Assembly (NCBI GenBank): GCA_023257815.1
Contig: JALRBJ010000001.1
Location: 30,410-94,409, forward strand
DNA length: 64,000 bases
Direction: 5' to 3'
From: Candidatus Saccharimonadia bacterium
Lineage (GTDB): Bacteria; Patescibacteriota; Saccharimonadia; Saccharimonadales; Saccharimonadaceae
Below the pieces are notes generated by a model, which saw only the letters and a list, made by a program, of their open reading frames with translations, was not told the origin of the DNA and made no database searches. Position numbers and translations under genes: made by a program. Positions 34,547 to 41,863 of this stretch are shown piece by piece; position 1 is the first letter of the stretch, and each line of letters opens with the position of its first letter.

Positions 34547-35379
34547 AGGTCAATTAAGTCATTTGCTTCCCGTATGTAGTTTTCGTGGTCACTATTGTTA
34601 TAAGCATCCGCCAACATTCCTGTAGCACGAAATGTCATAATGGGCAGAAATTGCCTGAAGAATGTATTATGTTCGATGCCGCTATAGTTGATAAACTTTT
34701 CAAGCATAACAGCAGCGGTTTTACTATTCCTTAATCTCGTGAATAAGCGGCCGTAACCGTAAGCCAGGTCATTAAATCGAGGTAAATGGTCTCCTGCCTT
34801 TTCGCCATCATAGATAATCCAGTCTTCTCCTTTTTCAAACATCTGCCAAGGTGTAAGATCACCGTGTTGCACACGATAGCTTATAGCATCATTATCTACT
34901 ATTAGCTGTCGTGCCTTTGTAAGTGTAGGTAGATTAGCTTCATAATGATCGCCAAACCAACGTTGCCAAACTTTATCCACATCGCTAATTGTTACCTCAC
35001 TAGGTGGCCATTCGACCGTATAATTATTAGCGTGCCTATCTAAAATATCGAGAGTTCGCGCATAGCGGTCTATCTTTTTCCTCCAGGCATCACCATCACT
35101 TGACGAAGCAACTTGGGCTGCGTCTATATATTCCATGAGGAGCCCACCGCTACCTTCAAATCCAACAATTTGCGGACCACGAATGTGCGCTTCGGGTTCG
35201 GTCTTTGCTATAGAATTCACGAAATCTGCCCAAAGTAATTCTCTTTTGAGATTAGGTTCAAGTTCGGAATTTTTGGCTTTTTTTAAGAAAAGCCAATGCC
35301 CATCTTGAAGAACTTTGGCATAAGTAAAACGGTCATTCCTACCGTTAGCATTTAGTAACGGTACCACTTCAGCAGGCAT
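34504..35379 (-). CDS. Aminoglycoside phosphotransferase-like (APH fold) protein
   Basis: The 291-residue protein has the APH/choline-kinase fold signature: VQHGDLTPWQMF (catalytic loop, with Q where Asn is usual) and IIYDGEKAGDHLPRFNDLAYG (Mg-binding loop). An N-terminal kinase lobe is suggested by WLFLKKAKNSELEPN. Such proteins phosphorylate small molecules such as sugars, choline or antibiotics; the substrate is unknown. TATTAT (35386-35391, minus strand) is 6 nt before the ATG. Confidence 0.75.
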   Translation of the reverse strand: MPAEVVPLLNANGRNDRFTYAKVLQDGHWLFLKKAKNSELEPNLKRELLWADFVNSIAKTEPEAHIRGPQIVGFEGSGGLLMEYIDAAQVASSSDGDAWRKKIDRYARTLDILDRHANNYTVEWPPSEVTISDVDKVWQRWFGDHYEANLPTLTKARQLIVDNDAISYRVQHGDLTPWQMFEKGEDWIIYDGEKAGDHLPRFNDLAYGYGRLFTRLRNSKTAAVMLEKFINYSGIEHNTFFRQFLPIMTFRATGMLADAYNNSDHENYIREANDLIDLCFAGQLANFLPKD

Positions 35380-35396
35380 AAATCCATAATAACAAA

Positions 35397-35417
35397 AAGC
35401 CTCTAGAATAGAGGCTT
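35397..35417 (-). terminator. Terminator of tRNA-Arg(UCU)
   Basis: AAGCCTCTA (35397-35405) pairs with TAGAGGCTT (35409-35417) around a 3-nt loop and is followed on the minus strand by a T run. The -10 of the next gene overlaps the end of this run. Confidence 0.75.
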
Positions 35418-35439
35418 AATGGTTTGTAACCTATCAACG

Positions 35440-35516
35440 TGGTACCCCGGGCTGGGTTCGAACCAGCGACCTTAGGCTTAGAAGTCCTCTGCTCTATCCA
35501 GCTGAGCTACCGGGGC
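35440..35516 (-). tRNA. tRNA-Arg(UCU), CCA encoded
   Basis: The acceptor GCCCCGG/CCGGGGT, D-arm GCTC/GAGC and T-arm GCTGG-TTCGAAC-CCAGC are well formed, and ACCA is encoded. The anticodon loop CTTCTAA gives TCT. The anticodon stem is odd: GAGGA faces GCCTA, leaving G27-A43 and A31-G39 unpaired. Confidence 0.88.
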
Positions 35517-35591
35517 ATACGCTAGATTATATCTTAAAACCAATAAACACCCTAGACGATCAAGCTCATCTTTAATTATTCGGTAAGATGC

Positions 35592-36200
35592 CTATGCGGC
35601 TACCTCTTCTGTGAGTTGCAGCGATGATTTGCGAATAGTGATTCTTCTAATTAGGACCATAATGCAAAAGCCAAAATTGGCAATTACCCAAACAACCGGA
35701 TCGGCAAGCGTTAATAGACTGTAGCTGGTAATGGCGAATATATTTAATCCATGTCGAGCAACATTAATCGCCCACATAGGCAACGCTTCACTGTAGGGAT
35801 CATGCCAAGTTTTACGAACTGAGGGGATAAGGCCAAATACATCTGCGCTAACGAGTAAAAGCATTGCTAATGTTGGCTCATTAGCAAGTAACCATAAGAC
35901 AGTAGCTATCAGTGCGGCAGCAAGTGAGACTTTATCTTGACGAGTGATAAGCCGTCTGCCACCATTACGCAACGCTAATCCGCAGATTACGAAACTTGTA
36001 ATACCAACAGTCAATGTTGACCATGACATCGCGCCGCCGCCATGTAGTATCTGTAGTCCAAACATAAGACTCGCTGTTAAGCCCCATATGAACCAACTAT
36101 ACGGGTGAGGTTTAATCTTTCGCCTAATAATATCGAAAAGGTAGGGCGCGTAAGCGATGATGCCAAGCCCAACTGTAATGAGGCCGATTGTTTCTTTCAC
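35592..36200 (-). CDS. PQ-loop/SWEET-like membrane protein
   Basis: The 202-residue protein has seven predicted membrane helices in two triple-helix halves, each with a PQ-loop-like feature (YAPYLFDIIRRKIKPHPYSWFIWG and FGLIPSVRKTWHDPYSEALPMW, quoted only in part as key regions). This layout is typical of PQ-loop and SWEET-type small transporters. The substrate is unknown. The GTG start is 6 nt after TATACT (36207-36212, minus strand). Confidence 0.7.
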   Translation of the reverse strand: MKETIGLITVGLGIIAYAPYLFDIIRRKIKPHPYSWFIWGLTASLMFGLQILHGGGAMSWSTLTVGITSFVICGLALRNGGRRLITRQDKVSLAAALIATVLWLLANEPTLAMLLLVSADVFGLIPSVRKTWHDPYSEALPMWAINVARHGLNIFAITSYSLLTLADPVVWVIANFGFCIMVLIRRITIRKSSLQLTEEVAA

Positions 36201-36275
36201 TTGCTTAGTATAACCGTTCGGATGCTGTTTTGTATTGTGTTACAAAGGTGAGCTAGATACTGGTGGATCGCCAAC

Positions 36276-36752
36276 CTATAATTGGCTAAGCTGATCTCTG
36301 ACCTCCATGAAAATTTCGCCCATCATATTCTTACCCTTGCCATCTGATCCGATACCCCAAAATGAATCGATAGGTGAGTTCTTAACAATGGTCTTATTGC
36401 CTGTTTGTAATAGCATTTCTCGCAGATCTTCGTGTTGTGCTACTTTTGCTACAATAATCTCTTTCATAATCTGAACTTTAATAGCATCCCAGTGAGCAAG
36501 ACGATTGCTGTTTGCATGCGATATTCTTTTAACTAACCATGGGCTTCCGGCAACAGCAATTCTTTCGGCAATGTCAGGGTCAGTTTCTGAAAACTTCTTC
36601 CATTGATAGGTATGCTCTGCAGTCTTAAACTCTTTACCCCAAATGTTTATGGTGTGAGCAGAGAAGTTATCGAATGGCTCAAAAGGTGCGGTGAAGAATG
36701 CGACAGTATGATTATCCTCGTAATTTAATAACTGGTCGCTTGATGGATACAT
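36276..36752 (-). CDS. NADAR/YbiA-family protein
   Basis: The 158-residue protein belongs to the NADAR family: FSAHTINIWGKEFKTAEHTYQW, AHWDAIKVQIMKEIIVAKVAQH and DSFWGIGSDGKGKNMMGEI match the YbiA pattern. Family members hydrolyse N-glycosidic bonds in riboflavin intermediates or remove ADP-ribose from guanine bases, in some cases as antitoxins of DarT-like enzymes. No DarT-like gene is next to it. The start at 36752 is set by TATACT (36759-36764, minus strand) 6 nt upstream. Confidence 0.85.
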   Translation of the reverse strand: MYPSSDQLLNYEDNHTVAFFTAPFEPFDNFSAHTINIWGKEFKTAEHTYQWKKFSETDPDIAERIAVAGSPWLVKRISHANSNRLAHWDAIKVQIMKEIIVAKVAQHEDLREMLLQTGNKTIVKNSPIDSFWGIGSDGKGKNMMGEIFMEVRDQLSQL

Positions 36753-36819
36753 AGTGTTAGTATAGTATAAACAAAAGCCAAAGTGATTTACTCTCAGCAT
36801 TCTTCTTTTAGGCCTAAAA

Positions 36820-37623
36820 TCAGTAACCTGATAACAGTTGCTTCAATATTGTTAATTGGCCGTCAAAGAGTGTCTCATGTTTGCGGAAGAAACTAGCGAG
36901 TGTTAATGCCTTCATGATAATTCCCTTGTCGAAACTCGTAGACTCAAACGCAAAGCGTTGTTCAAGTTCGGCACGAAAAATAGCTTGCCATTCGGGATTA
37001 CCCCACATGTGTACGTATTGTACGGCGGCAACATTTTCGGGGTGGTCAACCAAGAAGAACGGACTGTGGGGATTCCATGCTTCCCAATCAATTAAAATTA
37101 GCTTACCATCCGACTGTCGAATCAGATTACGAGGGTAGAAGTCACCATTATTGATGATTAGCTTTGTCGTTTGCCAGTGACTCAGGAGATGTGTAATCTT
37201 ATCGTGCTCCAAGTCTGAAAGTATGTTTGTACGCGCAAGCTCCGAAGAGAGGTCGCCAAAATACTGGACGGCGTTTTCGTGGTTAAATGCTAGGTTTGGT
37301 AGTTGTTTCAGAAGATCATTATCGGTAAAAACGGCGGGCTCTATCGTAGCCAAATCTTGTAGCAGAAGAGGTAGTGCATAGGCCAAGCTTGTATCCATTG
37401 CTGCACCGCCGTTAGTAGTGTTCCACGTCGTATCAAACGTTTCGCCGTCGTAATGAGGTAAGAGTAACGTCGCAGATGAGATATCCACTTTAATGGCTCG
37501 GGGTAGAATAAGCGTCAAGAAGCTGTCGTTGCGCGCTTGAACCGCAGGGTTACTAAGTACTTTGTAGGCGGCAAGTTCACCTCTTTGTACGTTGGATTTT
37601 TGATATTCTTTAGGACTACTCAC
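36820..37623 (-). CDS. APH-like phosphotransferase
   Basis: The 267-residue protein has the APH catalytic loop INNGDFYPRNLI (Asn in place of the usual His) and the Mg-binding segment LILIDWEAWNPHSPFFLVDH. The N-terminal lobe is poorly conserved. This is the second APH-like gene in 3 kb, and the two share little sequence. The GTG start is 9 nt after a TACAAT box (37633-37638, minus strand). The substrate is unknown. Confidence 0.7.
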   Translation of the reverse strand: MSSPKEYQKSNVQRGELAAYKVLSNPAVQARNDSFLTLILPRAIKVDISSATLLLPHYDGETFDTTWNTTNGGAAMDTSLAYALPLLLQDLATIEPAVFTDNDLLKQLPNLAFNHENAVQYFGDLSSELARTNILSDLEHDKITHLLSHWQTTKLIINNGDFYPRNLIRQSDGKLILIDWEAWNPHSPFFLVDHPENVAAVQYVHMWGNPEWQAIFRAELEQRFAFESTSFDKGIIMKALTLASFFRKHETLFDGQLTILKQLLSGY

Positions 37624-37957
37624 GGTACATTCATTGTAACGCGTATAGTTAGTAAATTAGGTGCAGAGAATATAGAAATATATCTTCGGCGCGATAACCA
37701 AAGCTAGGAGGTAGCTTTGGTTATCTGCTTCTCGCTATCGAGCTCTCGTCTGGTTCGCCTTGCTCACTGACGAGATTCCAATTTCTCATGCATACTAATA
37801 TGAAAACTTCAGACAAGTCGGAGTTTTTATATTGGTGCGGGTGGAGAGAAGAACGCAAGATGACATAGCTATTCTAGCTCTGTCATCAGCTAAATTCTGT
37901 CAAATCAATAGATTATGACAGAATTCGAACTCTTGGATGTTCAATTTTCAGCCATAA
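37624..37957. other. Gene-free stretch with several hairpins and a partial tRNA-Gly copy
   Basis: No convincing ORF was found. It holds a 13-bp hairpin with loop GGAGG (37694-37724), a GATGACA/TGTCATC stem near 37858-37887, a 10-bp AATTCTGTCA/TGACAGAATT stem near 37893-37925 and an 18-nt copy of the tRNA-Gly 3' end (from 37833). Confidence 0.6.
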
Positions 37958-38000
37958 CCAAATTAAAACACCTATCACGGGGACAGGTGTTTTAATTTGG
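37958..38000 (-). terminator. Terminator of tRNA-Gly
   Basis: CCAAATTAAAACACCT (37958-37973) pairs perfectly over 16 bp with 37985-38000. The stem includes the encoded CCA end of the tRNA, which is unusual, because folding of the terminator would compete with 3' end processing. Confidence 0.75.
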
Positions 38001-38072
38001 TGCGGGTGGAGAGAATCGAACTCTCGTCATTTGCTTGGAAGGCAGATATATTAGCCACTATACGACACCCGC
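37998..38072 (-). tRNA. tRNA-Gly(UCC), CCA encoded
   Basis: The acceptor GCGGGTG/CACCCGC, T-arm GAGAG-TTCGATT-CTCTC and loop CTTCCAA (anticodon TCC) are clear. The anticodon stem TCTGC/GCAAA contains one C28-A42 mismatch. Confidence 0.9.
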
Positions 38073-38075
38073 ATA

Positions 38076-38153
38076 TGGGGCGAATGATGGGAATTGAACC
38101 CACGACCTTCGGAACCACAACCCGACGCTCTAACCAATTGAGCTACATCCGCC
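38076..38153 (-). tRNA. tRNA-His(GUG)
   Basis: Anticodon stem TCGGG/TCCGA with loop TTGTGGT gives GTG. An extra 5' G (G-1) opposite C73 is encoded, the identity mark of tRNA-His. CCA is encoded. Confidence 0.93.
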
Positions 38154-38202
38154 ATATGTCGCCTGCAACGTTCACCATTGTAACATAACAGGGGCGGGGT
38201 AG

Positions 38203-39735
38203 CTAGATACCTTGTACGGTTTCGATTTTTGCCCCAAGTTTATTCAAACGATTGGCTAAATCTTCATAGCCACGATTGATCGAGTAAACGTCGCGCAAGG
38301 TTGATACTCCTGGTGCTGCGAGCATTGCAATCAAGATAACGACTGATGGCCTGAGCGCCGGCGGTGCTACTACATCTGCGGCCTTCCACTTAGTTGGTCC
38401 TGTTAGGAATATACGGTGGGGGTCAACCATTTCTACATTTGCATTGAGTTTCGAAAGCTCAGTAAAGTAAATTGCTCTGGTTTCATAACTCCAGTCATGA
38501 AGTAGTGTTCGTCCTTTTGCAACTGTGGCAATCAATCCTAGGAACGGCAAGTTATCCATATTGACTCCAGGGAAGGGCATGCTGTGGAGTTTGTCTGTAG
38601 CTGCTGTGAGCTTTGAGTGCAAGATAGTAATATCAACCAAACGGGTTTTGCCATTACGCGCAGTGTATTCTTCGGTTAATGTAAAATGAAGTCCCATGCC
38701 TTCAAGCACTGCAAGCTCCAATTCAAGAAATTCAATCGGAGCACGTTTTACTGTAATTTCGGAATCGGTTACAACACCGGCCGCTATAAGGCTCATGGCC
38801 TCAATCGGATCTTCACTCGGATAGTAGTCTATATCTTGATTAATTGTACGTTTTCCCGTGATTCGTAGGGTTGTGGTGCCAATACCTTCAATTGCTACGC
38901 CAAGTTTCTGTAAGAAAAAGCACACGTCCTGAACCATGTAATTTGGGCTGGCATTTCGAATAGTAGTAATGCCATCGTGTAGTGCGGCAGCCATAATAAC
39001 GTTTTCGGTAACAGTATCGCCACGTTCGGTTAGAACAATAGTTTTACTTGGAGATTTTTGCTCAACTGTAGCGTGATAATAATCTGTGTTTGGCTTTGCT
39101 ACAACGTTCATACCGAACGCACTTAAGCCTACAAGATGAGGCTCAACTGTTCGAGTTCCCAGGTTACAGCCTCCGGCAAACGGTAGCTTGAAGTCGCTAT
39201 ATTGATGAAGCAATGGTCCTAAGAACATAATGACAGTTCGCGTTCGCTTAGCCGCTTCGATATCCATCTCATTAAGGCGTAGTCTGGCTGGAGGAGTGAT
39301 CTCAAGATCGTTGCCTTCAAGCCAGCGTGTTTTAACGCCGATACTTTCGAGTACCTCTATGATTCGGTTTACTTCTTCGATACGGGCAACTCGTCTGAGA
39401 GTAGTTTTGCCTTTATTGAGTAGACTAGCGCACAGCAATGCTACGGCTGCATTTTTGCTTGTTTTTACTTCGATTGAACCATGTAATTTCTTGCCGCCGT
39501 GTATTCTGAAATTGATTTTTCCGGTGTGGTTTAGCATTACCAAGTTGCTCTCAAGCACCTCGCTTATGCGAGCCAACATCTCTATGCTGATATTTTGACC
39601 ACCTTTTTCAATACGATTAATAGCACTCTGTGAGGTGCCAAGTTCTTTAGCTAGTTCGCTCTGTGTCATCTTACGAGCATTACGATTTTCTTGAATAAGT
39701 TTGCCAAGCTGCTGCTTATAATCGGTGCTTTGCAT
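38203..39735 (-). CDS. XRE helix-turn-helix fused to a MurA-like enolpyruvyl transferase
   Basis: The 510-residue protein starts with a complete XRE helix-turn-helix (about residues 8-65; MTQSELAKELGTSQSAINRIEKG) joined to a full-length EPSP synthase-fold domain. The latter resembles UDP-GlcNAc enolpyruvyl transferase: TSKNAAVALLCASLL keeps the K-N pair and FAGGCNLGTRTVEPHLVGL keeps the Cys-containing segment. MurA makes the first committed precursor of peptidoglycan. The fusion suggests an enzyme that also binds DNA, perhaps regulating itself or wall genes. TATAAT (39743-39748, minus strand) is 7 nt before the ATG. Confidence 0.85.
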   Translation of the reverse strand: MQSTDYKQQLGKLIQENRNARKMTQSELAKELGTSQSAINRIEKGGQNISIEMLARISEVLESNLVMLNHTGKINFRIHGGKKLHGSIEVKTSKNAAVALLCASLLNKGKTTLRRVARIEEVNRIIEVLESIGVKTRWLEGNDLEITPPARLRLNEMDIEAAKRTRTVIMFLGPLLHQYSDFKLPFAGGCNLGTRTVEPHLVGLSAFGMNVVAKPNTDYYHATVEQKSPSKTIVLTERGDTVTENVIMAAALHDGITTIRNASPNYMVQDVCFFLQKLGVAIEGIGTTTLRITGKRTINQDIDYYPSEDPIEAMSLIAAGVVTDSEITVKRAPIEFLELELAVLEGMGLHFTLTEEYTARNGKTRLVDITILHSKLTAATDKLHSMPFPGVNMDNLPFLGLIATVAKGRTLLHDWSYETRAIYFTELSKLNANVEMVDPHRIFLTGPTKWKAADVVAPPALRPSVVILIAMLAAPGVSTLRDVYSINRGYEDLANRLNKLGAKIETVQGI

Positions 39736-39845
39736 AAGAATAATTATATCATATGCGATATATTAATCAATATGCTACAATAATGTGTATGTTATAGCTA
39801 CTAGAATCATCAGTGCAAAATAGTAAAGCAAAGGGAGAGTAAACT

Positions 39846-41117
39846 ATGCAAGATGATGACGTGGCAAAACTGATCGCTGGTGAATTACAACGCCAACGTG
39901 AAGGACTTGAATTAATACCAAGCGAAAATTATGTTAGTAATGATGTACTAACTGCACTTGGCTCAATATTTACCAATAAATATTCAGAAGGTTACCCAGG
40001 CAAGCGCTATTATGGCGGACAGGACTTTACTGACCCATTGGAGCAGCTTGCAATCGATAGGGCAAAGCAATTATTTAAAGCAGATCACGCTAATGTGCAA
40101 CCACATTCTGGGGCACCCGCTAATGAAGCTGTATATAGCGCTTGGCTTGAGCCAGGTGACACGGTGCTTGCTATGGATCTGAGTCACGGCGGACACTTAA
40201 CACATGGTAATCCTATGACCCGTTCTGCGAAACTGTACAATTTTATACCATATAAAATGAAAGATATCTCAACTGGTGAGATTGACTACGATCATTTACG
40301 TGCATTGGCACTTGAGCATAGGCCAAAGCTGATAATTGCCGGATTTTCTGGATATCCGCGTGAGCTCGATTACAAAAAGTTTGCTGACATTGGCAATGAA
40401 GTAGGGGCTTTATTAATGGCTGACATGGCACATATCGCCGGATTAATAGTTGCCGGTGTTGCCAAGAATCCTTTTGATTATGGTTTCCATGTTATTACGA
40501 CTACTACTCATAAAACGCTTCGTGGACCACGTGGCGGTATGATTTTGAGTAGAGGAGTTGTTGGAAATCCATTGAAAGCACCTGAGAAATCGATTGAGAA
40601 TATTCCGACTTTGATTGATAGGGCGGTATTCCCAGGTATGCAAGGCGGGCCTCACATGCACGTGATTGCAGCCAAGGCTGTTGCTTTTGGCGAGGCACTG
40701 CGTCCTGAGTTTAAAGAGTATGCAAAGCAAATACTTAAGAATGCTTCGGTGCTCGCTGATGAACTTAAAAAACGAGAGTTTGATTTAGTAACCGGTGGCA
40801 CAAGCAATCACTTAATACTTGCAAATGTACAAACGAGCTTTGGCATAAATGGTAAAATTGCCGAAGAGGCGCTCGACAAGATTGGACTGACTCTTAATAA
40901 GAACTCTGTTCCTGATGACCCTAATCCACCGTTTAGACCAAGCGGAATTCGCTTAGGTACTCCTGCTATGACAACACGAGGTTTGAAAGAAGAGCATATG
41001 TCCTTGATTGCAGAGTGGATGAGATTTGCCGTTGATAATCATGCGCAGGATGAAAAACTTGCGAGTAAGCGGCATGATATCGTTGAGCTGATGCTGCAGT
41101 TCAAGCTACCATACTAG
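39846..41117 (+). CDS. glyA: Serine hydroxymethyltransferase
   Basis: GlyA interconverts serine and glycine with tetrahydrofolate, using PLP. The 423-residue protein shows SENYVS near the N terminus, YPGKRYYGG, VQPHSGAPANEAVY and the PLP lysine in TTTTHKTLRGPRGG (K223). It has an AAGGGAGAG ribosome-binding site and a -10 (TACAAT, 39776-39781) about 64 nt upstream, so it has a leader. It pairs logically with folD, folC and folP further along. Confidence 0.97.
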   Translation: MQDDDVAKLIAGELQRQREGLELIPSENYVSNDVLTALGSIFTNKYSEGYPGKRYYGGQDFTDPLEQLAIDRAKQLFKADHANVQPHSGAPANEAVYSAWLEPGDTVLAMDLSHGGHLTHGNPMTRSAKLYNFIPYKMKDISTGEIDYDHLRALALEHRPKLIIAGFSGYPRELDYKKFADIGNEVGALLMADMAHIAGLIVAGVAKNPFDYGFHVITTTTHKTLRGPRGGMILSRGVVGNPLKAPEKSIENIPTLIDRAVFPGMQGGPHMHVIAAKAVAFGEALRPEFKEYAKQILKNASVLADELKKREFDLVTGGTSNHLILANVQTSFGINGKIAEEALDKIGLTLNKNSVPDDPNPPFRPSGIRLGTPAMTTRGLKEEHMSLIAEWMRFAVDNHAQDEKLASKRHDIVELMLQFKLPY

Positions 41118-41205
41118 AATGTAATTACCTTTCTAGATACAAGAAGAAGTTTATTGAGTGGTATGTTACACCGTGGGATGAAAATCCTAAAGAGTCTGAA
41201 GTATA

Positions 41206-41237
41206 AAATACAGCTTCTTATGCAAGAAGCTGTATTT
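41206..41237. terminator. Bidirectional terminator between glyA and a pilin gene
   Basis: AAATACAGCTTCTT (41206-41219) pairs perfectly with 41224-41237 around a 4-nt loop, with A/T runs on both sides, so it can stop transcripts from both convergent genes. The 90 nt before it hold no convincing ORF. Confidence 0.85.
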
Positions 41238-41261
41238 AGTTTTAGTCATTAGCCTAAAGTA

Positions 41262-41777
41262 TTAAGGGCAAACGCCGTCAGCATCAACAGTTGTTGTAGC
41301 GGCTGAAACAGCACCAACGTAGCTGATTCTTAGTGATGGAGTAGATGTTGTGTAGTCTACGCTGTATACAGCTGCACCGTCTGCAGTGCTACCGTTACAG
41401 TGAACAAGATATCCAACAGTGTTTGGATTAGTGCTAGTGGTTAGGCCAATTTGAGCTGCCGTGACGGCTCCAAAAGTTGCTGCTGGTGAGGTAGCATCTA
41501 TATCAAGCGTAACGCTTGAAGGTAGTTTTGCTGTTAGTCCGCTATTGCTTAGTTGAGTAGAGGCGTAACCTCCGTTAAGTTCAGTTGCTGCACCTTCAGC
41601 CACCTTAGCTACGTTTGCGCGAGCCGCATCAGCTTGGCTTCTTTTTGCGGTACTTGAAATATTCGTGTAAGCAACAATTGTAATTGCTGCCAAAATACCA
41701 ATGACAACGATAACAATCAAAAGCTCAACGATAGTGAAACCGCGTTCTTTCTTAACTGTTTTAATGTTACTAAGCAT
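41262..41777 (-). CDS. Type IV major pilin-like protein
   Basis: The 171-residue protein has the prepilin leader ending KKERG, then FTIVELLIVIVVIGILAAI (mature F1, E5) and a Ser/Thr/Ala-rich globular domain ending in DADGVCP with a likely C-terminal disulfide. It has a GGGGG-containing ribosome-binding site and a leader, consistent with high expression as a major pilin. It is the last of four prepilin-like genes on the minus strand. Confidence 0.9.
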   Translation of the reverse strand: MLSNIKTVKKERGFTIVELLIVIVVIGILAAITIVAYTNISSTAKRSQADAARANVAKVAEGAATELNGGYASTQLSNSGLTAKLPSSVTLDIDATSPAATFGAVTAAQIGLTTSTNPNTVGYLVHCNGSTADGAAVYSVDYTTSTPSLRISYVGAVSAATTTVDADGVCP

Positions 41778-41863
41778 TTATTATGCCCCCTAGTTAATTA
41801 TGTTCTATGAGGTAATACTACTACATGGTTACTGTAAGCGCAAGCGTTTTTGATTAGGATGAA

